From NCBI GenBank assembly GCA_017656305.1, contig JACDOG010000022.1, forward strand, positions 1 to 34,957: 34,957 nucleotides of DNA. Reading direction: 5' to 3'. Origin of the DNA: Thermoanaerobacteraceae bacterium (GTDB lineage: Bacteria; Bacillota; JADQBR01). Below, in pieces: positions 7,878 through 15,751 of this stretch. Each line of letters begins with the position of its first letter. Within the stretch, counting starts at the first letter, position 1. The translations under genes and the position numbers were made by a program. Below the pieces are notes generated by a model that made no database searches, was not told the DNA's origin, and was given only the letters and a program-made list of their open reading frames with translations.

Positions 7878-7906
7878 ACCCCGCTTTCTGAAAGCGGGGT
7901 AATTGT
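7878..7906 (+). terminator. Hairpin after the AhpD-like gene
   Basis: ACCCCGCTTT (7878-7887) pairs with AAAGCGGGGT (7891-7900) over a 3-nt loop. The tail AATTGTGTTT is only moderately T-rich. The rest of 7776-8124 holds no gene; a GTTAA-TC-TTAAC dyad at 7954-7965 may belong to the promoter of the next gene. Confidence 0.6.
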
Positions 7907-8124
7907 GTTTCCTCCCAATCGTTCTTAATCAACTGTCAAAAGTTTGTGGAAATGTTAATCTTAACTTTTTAGCATGCTAGCTTACCTGATATCAAATTCT
8001 GCTGAAATATGTGTCCGGGAAATTCAAGAAACCCTTTGGGTACGGAAGAGAATTGTGTACTACGTATCAGTGGACCCGACAGATCGTTTGCGTGAACTTC
8101 TACTATGTTCTAGGGAGGGAAAAA

Positions 8125-8808
8125 ATGAAGCGGTGCATCCTTTGTTTACAAGAACTGCCGATATTCCAGGGGCTTGATAGAAATCAGTTTGCAAATGTAT
8201 GTTTTAGTACCACGAAGAAACGGTTGGATAAAGGGGAGTTTTTGTTCTATCAAGGACAACGGGCCAATACCATTTACCTTGTTAAGTCAGGCAAATTAAA
8301 GCTTATTCAGGCAACAGAAGGAGGGCGAGAAATCATTCTTGATGTAATTGGCCCAGGGGAAGTGCTTGGTGAGACTTCGCTATTTCATGAACAGGAACAA
8401 CTTTTTAGTGCGGTTGCATTGGAAGAGACGAACCTGTGCTGTTTCAGTCGACAACAATTTGAAAAACTGATTCAACAAGATACCTCTTTGGCGGTTAGGA
8501 TTATCAGTTATTTAAGCCAGAAATTGTACGAAACCATGCGGCAAGTAGGAGAAGTAGCGACTCAATCAGTGAAAGAGAAGATACTAAGACTGCTCTTTCG
8601 CTTGGCCGGCGAATATGGACGAGAGATAACAAGTGGAACGGTAATAGAAGTAGAGGTTACCCAGCAGGAATTGGCGAATATGGTAGGTGCCTCGCGGGTT
8701 ATGGTGGCCCAGGTTTTGAAAGAGTTAAAAGAGGTCGGGGTTGTCGATCGTGAAGGAAAGTATTATGTCTTAAAAAATGATCCGTGCCTCAGTAAACATT
8801 TTTCATAA
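8125..8808 (+). CDS. Crp/Fnr-family transcriptional regulator
   Basis: An N-terminal cyclic-nucleotide-binding-type beta-barrel (about 10-125), a dimer helix (about 126-155) and a C-terminal winged helix-turn-helix (VTQQELANMVGASRVMVAQ, wing ending near 215). The ATG at 8125 is chosen because TAGGGAGGG lies just before it; an upstream extension to 8011 has no ribosome site. The product has 227 residues. It carries C4 and C7 (CILC), C26, C105/C106 and one cysteine near the C-terminus. C105 aligns with the Fe-S ligand C122 of E. coli FNR (ALEETNLC against ALETSMVC), but the full FNR cysteine set is not conserved. Redox, O2 or NO sensing is plausible; CooA-type heme sensing is not indicated. The target genes are unknown. 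Confidence 0.88.
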   Translation: MKRCILCLQELPIFQGLDRNQFANVCFSTTKKRLDKGEFLFYQGQRANTIYLVKSGKLKLIQATEGGREIILDVIGPGEVLGETSLFHEQEQLFSAVALEETNLCCFSRQQFEKLIQQDTSLAVRIISYLSQKLYETMRQVGEVATQSVKEKILRLLFRLAGEYGREITSGTVIEVEVTQQELANMVGASRVMVAQVLKELKEVGVVDREGKYYVLKNDPCLSKHFS

Positions 8809-8949
8809 AGAGAAGCTGTTCAAAAACATTTCTTCTACCTTTTTCGGGTGAGGTCTCCTTTTAGGGATAAGCAGGGAAATTATTGCGGTGTCACAGAGGT
8901 CCGAGAACTGGAACGGGAAAAAAGAATACTCTCTTGGCAGGACTAACAG

Positions 8950-8986
8950 AAATAAGCCCGGTTTAAACTGTTGACCGGGCTTATTT
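8950..8986. terminator. Bidirectional terminator between convergent genes
   Basis: AAATAAGCCCGGT (8950-8962) pairs with ACCGGGCTTATTT (8974-8986), giving A-runs and T-runs on the two sides. It serves both the Crp/Fnr gene and the aldolase gene. Nothing else is evident between 8809 and 9015. Confidence 0.8.
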
Positions 8987-9015
8987 AATCCTATAAAAAT
9001 ATAAATTAATCCAAA

Positions 9016-9816
9016 TTAAGCGTCGCAGGTGGCAGCAAGTTCCGTCAGTACCTGTTCCGAAACGGTTTCATCCAGGATTTTACGAATGGCTCTGACAAGT
9101 TGAATCGGATTGGGGTGCTGGAACACGTTTCTGCCGATAGAGACACCCTTGGCGCCTGCTTTCACGGCATCTGCTACTATTGCCAGCAGGTCGCGGGTAG
9201 AATTGAGTTTCGGACCTCCGGCTATAATAACGGGTACTTTAATGGTACTAGTGATTTCGGCAAAACTATCCACCGATCCGGTATAGTTGATTTTTATTAT
9301 ATCCGCACCGGCTTCTTCGGCGACTCGTGCTGCATGTTTGATTTTTGCCGGGTGATACTCACTATCCCTGGAGCCGTCCCTAATATACATCATCGCCAGC
9401 AGGGGCAGTCCCCATAATTCGCAGTGCTCCGCTACTTTGCCCAAATCCTGCAGCATGCGGGCTTCATAGCTGCTGGCCAGGTTTACATGAACCGAAACTG
9501 CAGTTGCTCCTAAGCGAATGGCATGTTCTACCGAAGATACCAGTTCTTTGCGAGTGCTGTCCGGAGCCAGGCTGGTAGAAGCTGAAAGGTGTACGATTAG
9601 TTCGCAGTTTTTCGTGCTTAAAGAGGGAAGAATCTGTTTAACCAGACCTTTGTGGATTATTACCGCGTCTGCACCACCCTCAGCTACCGATTTAACCAGT
9701 TGAGACATATTCTCAAGGCCGGGTATAGGTCCCAGACTGATACCGTGGTCCATGGGTACCGTTAACAGTCGTTCGTGCCTGAATAAACGGTTTAACCGCA
9801 GTTCTTTTCCCGTCAT
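9016..9816 (-). CDS. AroA'-type class I aldolase (2-amino-3,7-dideoxy-D-threo-hept-6-ulosonate synthase)
   Basis: A DhnA/DeoC-like TIM-barrel aldolase of 266 residues. K175 in ADIIKINYTG is the Schiff-base lysine, D23 in PMDHG and Y144 in MMYIRDG match the catalytic Asp and Tyr of the archaeal ADH synthase, and GGPKLNS and GVSIGRNVFQ bind phosphate. In archaea and some anaerobic bacteria the enzyme starts an alternative route to 3-dehydroquinate for aromatic amino acid synthesis. That role fits the next upstream sequence, which is the tail of a probable 3-dehydroquinate synthase II. The start follows GGGGGAAC. A plain fructose-bisphosphate aldolase is the alternative. Its promoter and upstream partner seem to have been removed by the break at about 9903. 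Confidence 0.82.
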   Translation of the reverse strand: MTGKELRLNRLFRHERLLTVPMDHGISLGPIPGLENMSQLVKSVAEGGADAVIIHKGLVKQILPSLSTKNCELIVHLSASTSLAPDSTRKELVSSVEHAIRLGATAVSVHVNLASSYEARMLQDLGKVAEHCELWGLPLLAMMYIRDGSRDSEYHPAKIKHAARVAEEAGADIIKINYTGSVDSFAEITSTIKVPVIIAGGPKLNSTRDLLAIVADAVKAGAKGVSIGRNVFQHPNPIQLVRAIRKILDETVSEQVLTELAATCDA

Positions 9817-9834
9817 GAAAGTTCCCCCTTTATC

Positions 9835-9902
9835 TTACTTTTCGATAATGGTTTCTTCAACCTTGATACCGACATGCCGGCCGGGTTCGCAGACATAGTG
9901 AA
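9835..9902 (-). pseudogene. 3' remnant of a probable 3-dehydroquinate synthase II gene
   Basis: On the minus strand, immediately before the aldolase gene, an open frame ends FHYVCEPGRHVGIKVEETII-E-K-stop (TAA at 9837-9835). The GRH-x-G and terminal IIEK pattern resembles, from memory, the C-terminus of AroB'-type dehydroquinate synthase, the usual partner of the AroA' aldolase. Only about 22 codons survive; beyond 9902 the sequence belongs to a truncated livJ on the other strand. The identity of so short a tail is uncertain, but that it is a coding remnant is likely. Confidence 0.5.
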
Positions 9903-10853
9903 ATGAACCCACAGGTAGCGCTGCAAAAGGCCCGGCGACTGGTTGACGGGGAAAACGTTGATATTGTGACGGGAATAGTAAGCAGTACGGTTGCTTATGC
10001 TTTGCGGGATTATCTAGTGGAAAACAAGGTTCCCGTAATTATTGCCAATGCCGGTGCGGCTGGTTTGACCGGGGAGAAAGGCAGCAAGTATATCTTTAGA
10101 GTTTCCTTTGCCAACGGCCAGTATGAATATCCCATGGGCGACTATGCCTATAACCAGCTCAACTTGCGGAGAGTAGTTGTTATGGCTCCTGATTATGCTG
10201 CCGGCTTGGAAAAAGCTCGGGGCTTTATGGATAGTTTCCGGGCAAACGGCGGGGAAATCATCCAGGAAATTTATCCCAAGCTGGGTACCACTGACTACGG
10301 TCCTTACCTAGCCCAGGTCAACAAGGAAGCTGACGCTGTCTGGGTGCATTTTTCCGGTACGGACTGTATCCGATTTGTCAAGCAGTATGCAGACTACGGG
10401 TTAAAGGATATATTGCCCCTGCTGGCTACCGGTGACCTGGTAGATGAATCTGCTTTGCCGCACCAGGGTGACGCTGCCATTGGCATTGTCAGCTCGCACC
10501 ATTACAGTGCCGCTTTGGACACGCCGGAAAACAGGAAATTTGTTACCAGTTACCGGGCCAAGTACGGGGAAGAACCCAATATGTATGCTGATCAAGGCTA
10601 TGTTGCCGCTAGGGTGATTGTTGAAGCCCTGGAAGCCACCGGCGGCGATATTTCTGATACCGAGAAATTTTTATCTGCCATTCGCAATGTCAGGTTTACT
10701 GCTCCGCGGGGCCCTTTTAAATTTGATCCGGAAACCCAAAATGTTATCTTTGATACCTATATCCAGAAAACTGAAAAAATTCATGGCAAGCTGGTCAATA
10801 CGGTCATTAAGACCATACCTGCCGCTGAAAACGGTTGGAGCCAGCCCAAGTAG
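9903..10853 (+). pseudogene. livJ: Branched-chain amino acid-type ABC substrate-binding protein, 5'-truncated
   Basis: The frame opens at MNPQVALQKARRLVDGENVD, which corresponds to about residue 80-100 of LivJ-type proteins. The signal peptide and first beta-alpha units are missing and no ribosome site precedes the ATG. The rest is collinear with the Peripla_BP_6 fold: a GIVSSTVAYAL segment, the VVVMAPDYAAG hinge strand, YADQGYVAARVIVEAL, and a C-terminal segment with RGPFKFDPETQN, up to a normal stop. Without a signal peptide the product could not reach the cell surface, so it is probably non-functional. The downstream livHMG genes keep their order. Ligand class: amino acids, or aromatic acids and other small carboxylates, as in many Liv-type systems. 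Confidence 0.8.
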
Positions 10854-10880
10854 GTTCTCAGACCGTCTATAGGGGGCAAA

Positions 10881-11756
10881 GTGACAATGGAAGTGACCCA
10901 AATAATCATCCAGGTCTTAAACAGTATATCCTACGGGTTATTGTTATTTCTGCTGGCAGCCGGTCTTTCCCTGATCTTTGGCTTAATGGGGGTTATTAAC
11001 CTGGCCTACGGTTCCTTTTTTATGCTGGGCGTTTACCTGAGCCTGGCAGTAATTGAGCAAACGGGAAGTTTTATCTTAGCCCTGCTAGGAGCGGCAACTG
11101 CAGTTTCCCTGGTAAGCATGGTGATGGAGGTTTGTTTTATTCGAAAAATCTATAACCGGGAGCTGGACCAGGTTTTGCTTACCTTCGGGTTTGCCTACAT
11201 TTTCATGGATATTGTCAGGTGGTGTTGGGGAGGGACGCCCCAGTCCCTTCCCAAACCAGTCATGTTGCAGGGGTCAATCTCTATATTAGGGGCAATTTTT
11301 CCGGTATACCGGCTGGCGGTAATTTTTGTAGGCATACTACTGGCTCTGGTACTGTGGTTAATCGTTGAGAAAACCAGAATGGGAGTCATAATTAAAGCCG
11401 GTGTGGACGACAAAGAGATGGTTAGCGGCCTGGGAATAAACATAAGGTTGTATTTTACCTTGATTTTTGCCCTGGGTGCCTTTCTGGCAGCGGTGGGCGG
11501 CGTGCTTGGAGGCCCTATTACCGGTGCTTACCTGGGATTGGATTCGGAAATTCTGGTACTGGCGCTGGCAGTAGTTGTTATAGGGGGACTGGGTACTCTC
11601 AAAGGGGCCTTTCTGGGCAGTGTCCTGATTGGTTTTATGGAAACCTTTGGTAACGCTTTCTTTCCCAATTACGCCATGATGACCATTTATATTACCATGG
11701 TTGCTGTTCTGGTGTTGAAACCTAACGGTTTACTGGGAAAGGATGAGCGGCCGTGA
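10881..11756 (+). CDS. livH: LivH-type ABC transporter permease
   Basis: A 291-residue membrane protein of the branched-chain amino acid permease family, with about eight hydrophobic helices. Family features include GLSLIFGLMGVINLAYGSFFMLG near the N-terminus (given in parts: GLSLIFGLMG, INLAYG) and the cytoplasmic loop KAGVDDKEMVSGLGIN. Start at the GTG at 10881 close to AGGGGG, or the ATG at 10887, which has wider spacing. Its stop overlaps the livM start by 4 nt (GTGA). With livJ truncated and livF frameshifted it may now be an orphan. Confidence 0.9.
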   Translation: MTMEVTQIIIQVLNSISYGLLLFLLAAGLSLIFGLMGVINLAYGSFFMLGVYLSLAVIEQTGSFILALLGAATAVSLVSMVMEVCFIRKIYNRELDQVLLTFGFAYIFMDIVRWCWGGTPQSLPKPVMLQGSISILGAIFPVYRLAVIFVGILLALVLWLIVEKTRMGVIIKAGVDDKEMVSGLGINIRLYFTLIFALGAFLAAVGGVLGGPITGAYLGLDSEILVLALAVVVIGGLGTLKGAFLGSVLIGFMETFGNAFFPNYAMMTIYITMVAVLVLKPNGLLGKDERP

Positions 11757-12757
11757 AGCTCATGCCTGCAAAAGCTGTAACAATACGGAGGATTTTACCA
11801 ATGTTTTTGGGTGTAACATTGCTGATCGCGTTAATTATATTGCCCTTTGGACTGGGCTCTTACGGGCTGAGCCTGATGATCTCTGTCCTCATTTTTGGGC
11901 TTTTTGCCATGAGCCTGGACATTTTAATCGGGTACACGGGGCTGGTGTCATTTAACCATGCCACCTTTTTTGGGGTTGGTGCCTATGTGGTGGCTATTCT
12001 GTTTTACCGCGGCTGGGACAATTTTTGGCTTGCCCTACCTGCAGCTGTTGCTGCTTCTGTGTTGTTGGCAACGGTTTTGGGTTTAGTGGTGTTAAGGAGC
12101 AGCGGGCCCTATTTTCTTATGATAACACTGGCGTTCGGGCAGATGATTTTTGCTTTAGCCTGGAAATGGCGTACTTTCACCGGGGGAGATGACGGTTTGC
12201 CCGGTATCCCCAGACCTGATCTGGGATTTCCCGTGTCTATGTGGAATGAACAAAACTTTTACTACCTTGTGCTGGTATTCATTTGCTTAAGTTTTTTGCT
12301 GCTGCGCCAACTTTTTCGTTTGCCTTTGGGTAGGGCCATTATCGGGGTAAAGGAAAGCGAGTCTCGCATGCAGGCCCTGGGGTACAACACCTGGCTTCTA
12401 AAGTACTTGGCCTACGTCATTGCAGCAGGTTTTGCAGGATTGGCGGGAGTGTTGTACGTTTATTACAACGGGTTTATCAGTCCCCAGGAACTTAACTGGA
12501 CAATGTCTGGCATGGCCATCTTGATGGTGGTTATAGGCGGGACAGGAACACTGGTAGGGCCGGTGTTGGGAGCGGGAATAATTTTGATTTTGCAAAATTT
12601 GCTAAGTGCGTATACCGAGCGCTGGCCCCTGGTTATAGGCATGCTTTTTGTCATTTGCGTTATTCACGTTAAAGATGGAATTGCGGGTTATGTAATGAAA
12701 TTATGGGAAAAAGGTTGGAAAGGTTATGAAAGCCCTGGAAGTGAGAAGCCTAACTAA
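11753..12757 (+). CDS. livM: LivM-type ABC transporter permease
   Basis: The second Liv permease, 334 residues, about nine or ten hydrophobic helices. Recognised by SLDILIGYTGLVSFNHATFFG-type sequence (key part GYTGLVSFNHATFFG), RSSGPYFLMITLAFGQM and the cytoplasmic GVKESESRMQALGYN loop that contacts the ATPases. The GTG start overlaps the livH stop. The last 32 nt overlap livG, so translation is probably coupled. Confidence 0.9.
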   Translation: MKLMPAKAVTIRRILPMFLGVTLLIALIILPFGLGSYGLSLMISVLIFGLFAMSLDILIGYTGLVSFNHATFFGVGAYVVAILFYRGWDNFWLALPAAVAASVLLATVLGLVVLRSSGPYFLMITLAFGQMIFALAWKWRTFTGGDDGLPGIPRPDLGFPVSMWNEQNFYYLVLVFICLSFLLLRQLFRLPLGRAIIGVKESESRMQALGYNTWLLKYLAYVIAAGFAGLAGVLYVYYNGFISPQELNWTMSGMAILMVVIGGTGTLVGPVLGAGIILILQNLLSAYTERWPLVIGMLFVICVIHVKDGIAGYVMKLWEKGWKGYESPGSEKPN

Positions 12758-13433
12758 ATATTACGGTGAGTTTCAAGTGTTGAAGAACGTATCATTTTCC
12801 GTGGAACCGGGCGAGAGAAGGGCCATTATTGGGCCGAACGGTGCTGGGAAAACCACCTTATTTAACATCATCAGCGGCACGCTTAAACCAACCCTGGGAA
12901 AAATTTTCTTTTTTCACCGGGATGTAACTTACATGTCAGCTTATCGCCGCTCCAGGCTGGGTATCGGCAGAACCTTTCAGATTACCAATCTCTTTTTTAA
13001 TTTGAGTCTCATGGATAATATCAACCTGGCTTTACAGATCAGCAATTCTTCCTTAAACCTGGAAGAATTTTTGCGGTCATGGGGGTTTTGGGAAAAACGT
13101 CGCACGCGCGTCGGGAATCTCTCTTACGGTGAGCAGCGACAGGTGGAACTGTTACTGGCTCTGGCTCAATCTCCGAAATTAATTCTTCTGGATGAACCAA
13201 CTGCCGGTATGTCTCCGGTGGAAACCGAAGCCATTACCCGGATTATAACGGAGCTTCCCCGGGATATTACCATTCTCATTATTGAACATGATATGGAAGT
13301 GGTGTTTACCCTGGCAGACAGCATTACGGTGCTGCACTACGGGCAAATCCTATGCGAGGGAACCAAAGAACAGGTGAAGTCCGACCCGCGGGTAAAAGAG
13401 GTTTACCTGGGGACAGCGGGAGAGGAGGTCTAA
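12726..13433 (+). CDS. livG: LivG-type ABC transporter ATPase
   Basis: Walker A GPNGAGKTT near residues 36-44, the Q-loop in GRTFQITNLFF, signature LSYGEQRQ, Walker B LILLDEPTAGMSP and switch His in IIEHDMEVV. It is 235 residues, some 15-20 shorter than typical LivG, with the loss in the helical segment before the signature (LNLEEFLRSWGFWEKRR). All nucleotide-binding motifs are intact. The start overlaps livM by 32 nt, with GGAAAGG upstream. Confidence 0.9.
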   Translation: MKALEVRSLTKYYGEFQVLKNVSFSVEPGERRAIIGPNGAGKTTLFNIISGTLKPTLGKIFFFHRDVTYMSAYRRSRLGIGRTFQITNLFFNLSLMDNINLALQISNSSLNLEEFLRSWGFWEKRRTRVGNLSYGEQRQVELLLALAQSPKLILLDEPTAGMSPVETEAITRIITELPRDITILIIEHDMEVVFTLADSITVLHYGQILCEGTKEQVKSDPRVKEVYLGTAGEEV

Positions 13434-13437
13434 ATTA

Positions 13438-14135
13438 ATGCTGCAGTTACGTGAGGTTCATACCTTTAAGGGGGATAGTCATATTTTGCAGGGAGTATCA
13501 ATGGAGGTGCCCCGGGGGGCAGTCATAGCATTGCTGGGTCGTAATGGTATGGGAAAAACACTACTATTTCCTCGATTATGGGGTTTCAAAGATCCAGCAG
13601 TGGCAAAATACTCTTCCGTGGGGTAAATATGGTTGGGAAAGAGCCTTACCAGATAGCTCAAATGTGTATTGCGCTTGTCCCTCAGGGAAGGAGAATTTTT
13701 CCTTCCCTGACTGTAGCGGAAAATTTGACTTTGGGATGGCGGAAACGCGGTGTTGGGCAGTTGAGTTACAATTTGGACACTGTCTTTGACCTGTTTCCGG
13801 CACTAAAAGCCAGAAGTAGGCATAAGGGAAACCGGTTAAGCGGCGGGGAACAGCAGATGGTTGCTATAGGACGCGCCCTGATGACCAACCCAGAATTACT
13901 TCTGATGGATGAGCCGTTTGAAGGGCTGGCACCAGCCGTAGTTAAGGAGATCACCAGGAAAATAATGCAGATAAAGGTTTCCGGCGTATCCATTTTATTG
14001 GTTGAGCAAAATATCCCGGTGGCATTACAACTGGCTGATTACGTTTATATCATGAACAGGGGCAAAATTGTTTACGAAGCCGATAGGAAGCAGCTGCAAA
14101 ATCAGGAAGAAATAAAAAAACATTTTCTTCTTTAA
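13438..14135 (+). pseudogene. livF: LivF-type ABC transporter ATPase, frameshifted in Walker A
   Basis: The first frame (from the ATG at 13438 after a GAGGAGG site) reads to GRNGMGKT and then goes out of frame. From about 13560 the +2 frame continues with TISSIMGFQRSSSGKILFRG, VALVPQGRRIFPSLT-like sequence, signature LSGGEQQM, Walker B LLLMDEPFEGLAP and switch His region VEQNIPVALQLADY, to the stop at 14135. One base is missing in the codon after AAA (13555-13557): GGAAAAACACTACT where an extra A or C would restore GKTTTISS. The break hits the threonine codons of Walker A, so neither half can hydrolyse ATP. True mutation or a read error at the short A/C run are both possible. Confidence 0.85.
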
Positions 14136-14244
14136 AGGAAACAAAAAACACTGGCGAAAAATGTAACATTCAGCATATTTTTAGAATAGTGTATTATTAG
14201 GTAATATTAATCAAATTAAAAAATTAAATTTAGGAGGTTTTTTT

Positions 14245-14421
14245 ATGGACAAAAACAATGTAAATGCAGCTGTAGAAATGTTTGTGAAAAGGGTTCATAA
14301 AGCGCTGGAGGGAAGTGATGCGGCCCAGGATATTGTAAAGGCTGTATGGGGAATGTTAGGGGAACTGGGTGTTGACTATTCTCCTCCCCACAAGTATTCG
14401 GTCGATGAACCGGCGAAATAA
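14245..14421 (+). CDS. Small hypothetical protein, 58 residues
   Basis: An excellent ribosome site, TTTAGGAGG (14229-14237), precedes ATG at 14245. The product begins MDKNNVNAAVEMFVKRVHKA and ends GVDYSPPHKYSVDEPAK. The first two thirds should be an amphipathic helix or helical hairpin; the tail is Pro-containing and polar. No signal peptide, cysteine or known motif is visible. An AT-rich stretch of about 110 nt before it could hold its own promoter. It lies after livF and is followed by a terminator, so it is either the last gene of the liv operon or a separate gene. I do not recognise the family. Confidence 0.65.
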   Translation: MDKNNVNAAVEMFVKRVHKALEGSDAAQDIVKAVWGMLGELGVDYSPPHKYSVDEPAK

Positions 14422-14438
14422 TCTGTTCTTTATGCGGA

Positions 14439-14466
14439 AACCCCAAGTCATATGACTTGGGGTTAA
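14439..14466. terminator. Perfect 26-bp palindrome between convergent genes
   Basis: AACCCCAAGTCAT (14439-14451) is followed directly by its exact reverse complement (14452-14464). In RNA it would form a strong hairpin with a minimal loop. It sits between the 58-residue ORF and the minus-strand ligase gene and probably ends both transcripts; flanking T tracts are short. Confidence 0.6.
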
Positions 14467-14473
14467 ATAATGC

Positions 14474-15739
14474 TTACAGGAATTTGGTTTCCTCCGCTTT
14501 AAGATAGGTTTTTTGCTGCATTTCAGCTGCGGTATAAATGTACCGCGGTTTACCTATCCTGCCGACAGAAAGCAACTTGCTGCGGTCCAACAAGGTGCCT
14601 TTTGGAACAATCTCAACCTCCAAAGGAACCTCGTGTAATTGTTCCAACTTGCGTATGAAATGGGCACTGAGGGTCCCGCTGCAGTTTTCCTTTTCGATGA
14701 CAAATTTTACTCCCCTGGTACCCGGCCCTGCTATCCAAAAGCGTCGGTAAGGAAGGAGGGATACCAGGTCATCCAAATCCCATTGATCCAGTACACGTCT
14801 GCCAACTTTGATGGTATTCTGCATGCGCCCACGTATTTCAATAACTTTTTCCTTGCCGCAGGGGCATTCTTCGTGGATCAATTTGGCTCTATCGCCGGTC
14901 AGGTAGCGAATTAATGGAGTGGCTTCTTTATTGAGTGTTGTTACCACCAGGTATCCGGTTTCACCGGGCTCTGCATCGGTTTGCAGGTCCTCTTTTAATA
15001 TTTCGTAGATAAAACTATTCTCGTCGGGATGGGGACGGCAAAATTCGCAGTCATTAATCTGGGAACCTGTCTCCGTCATGCCGTAGTTATTTATAATCTG
15101 TACCTTCCAGATGCTTTCCAGCAGTTTTCGCTTGCCGTCAGTAAGGGGTTCTCCCGCCGTAAAAATGGCCCTCAGGTTGGGAAAGTCTTTTGCAGGATTA
15201 AAGCCCAATAATTCAGCCGTTTCGGCTAGGAGAAGAGCCTGCAGTGGCAGGCAGGCGAGAATGGTTACCTCAAGCTTTTGCATTAAGTGGATAATTCTTG
15301 TAAACGGGCTCACTGTAGAGCGGGAACTGGCCGGAATTACACAAGCGCCCTTTAATTGTGCTGCCCGGTGGACATAATGGGCGATGGTAGATATGGCGTA
15401 CGGGAATCTTACCAGAACTACGTCCTCTTTGGAAAAATTTATGCCCCCGGTGTTGATGTGCCGGGCGTTAAACTTAAAATCTTCTTTAGTTAACCAGGTA
15501 GAAACCGGAGTGCCGGTTGTGCCGAAGGATTCATGGTATTGGTACAGTTCTTTTCGTGGTACGCACACTAGGTCGTACGGCGAACAGCGGCGCAGTTGTT
15601 CTTTAGTGGTTAGTGGTATCTGCTTTAACTCCGAAAGTGATCTGAGCTCTCTCTCAGGGAGTTTCTCCCGGTAAAAGGGAGCTTTTTTACACCGTTTCAG
15701 GAGAGCATTTAAAGCAGCTAGTTTTTCGCCCGGTGTCAT
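14474..15739 (-). CDS. PaaK-type adenylate-forming CoA ligase
   Basis: A 421-residue member of the phenylacetate-CoA ligase family, which activates an organic acid with ATP and transfers it to CoA. Visible motifs are the P-loop ESFGTTGTP near residue 70, a GEPLTDGKR segment, the adenine-binding YGMTETG, and the hinge region LIRYLTGDRA followed by a Cys-containing ECPCGKE segment as in PaaK. AGGAGG precedes the ATG. It is the last gene of a four-gene operon and the second PaaK homologue in it, clearly diverged from the other. The substrate cannot be read; an aromatic acid is a reasonable guess. Confidence 0.85.
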   Translation of the reverse strand: MTPGEKLAALNALLKRCKKAPFYREKLPERELRSLSELKQIPLTTKEQLRRCSPYDLVCVPRKELYQYHESFGTTGTPVSTWLTKEDFKFNARHINTGGINFSKEDVVLVRFPYAISTIAHYVHRAAQLKGACVIPASSRSTVSPFTRIIHLMQKLEVTILACLPLQALLLAETAELLGFNPAKDFPNLRAIFTAGEPLTDGKRKLLESIWKVQIINNYGMTETGSQINDCEFCRPHPDENSFIYEILKEDLQTDAEPGETGYLVVTTLNKEATPLIRYLTGDRAKLIHEECPCGKEKVIEIRGRMQNTIKVGRRVLDQWDLDDLVSLLPYRRFWIAGPGTRGVKFVIEKENCSGTLSAHFIRKLEQLHEVPLEVEIVPKGTLLDRSKLLSVGRIGKPRYIYTAAEMQQKTYLKAEETKFL

Positions 15740-15751
15740 GTTTTTACCTCC

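Noticed and set aside
8125-8808. CooA, the CO-sensing regulator, as identity of the Crp/Fnr protein
   Set aside because: No CooA-like heme ligands (N-terminal Pro, proximal His context) are visible, and cooS lies nearly 5 kb away with its own promoter.
8866-8880. ATAAGCAGGGAAAT shared with 34776-34789
   Set aside because: A single 14-nt match with no extended similarity or flanking repeat; treated as chance.
9100-9703. Plus-strand open frames opposite the aldolase gene
   Set aside because: They are antisense to a well-supported enzyme gene and have no family motifs or ribosome sites.
14439-14464. 26-bp palindrome as a regulatory operator
   Set aside because: It lies between the 3' ends of convergent genes, so a terminator is the simpler reading.
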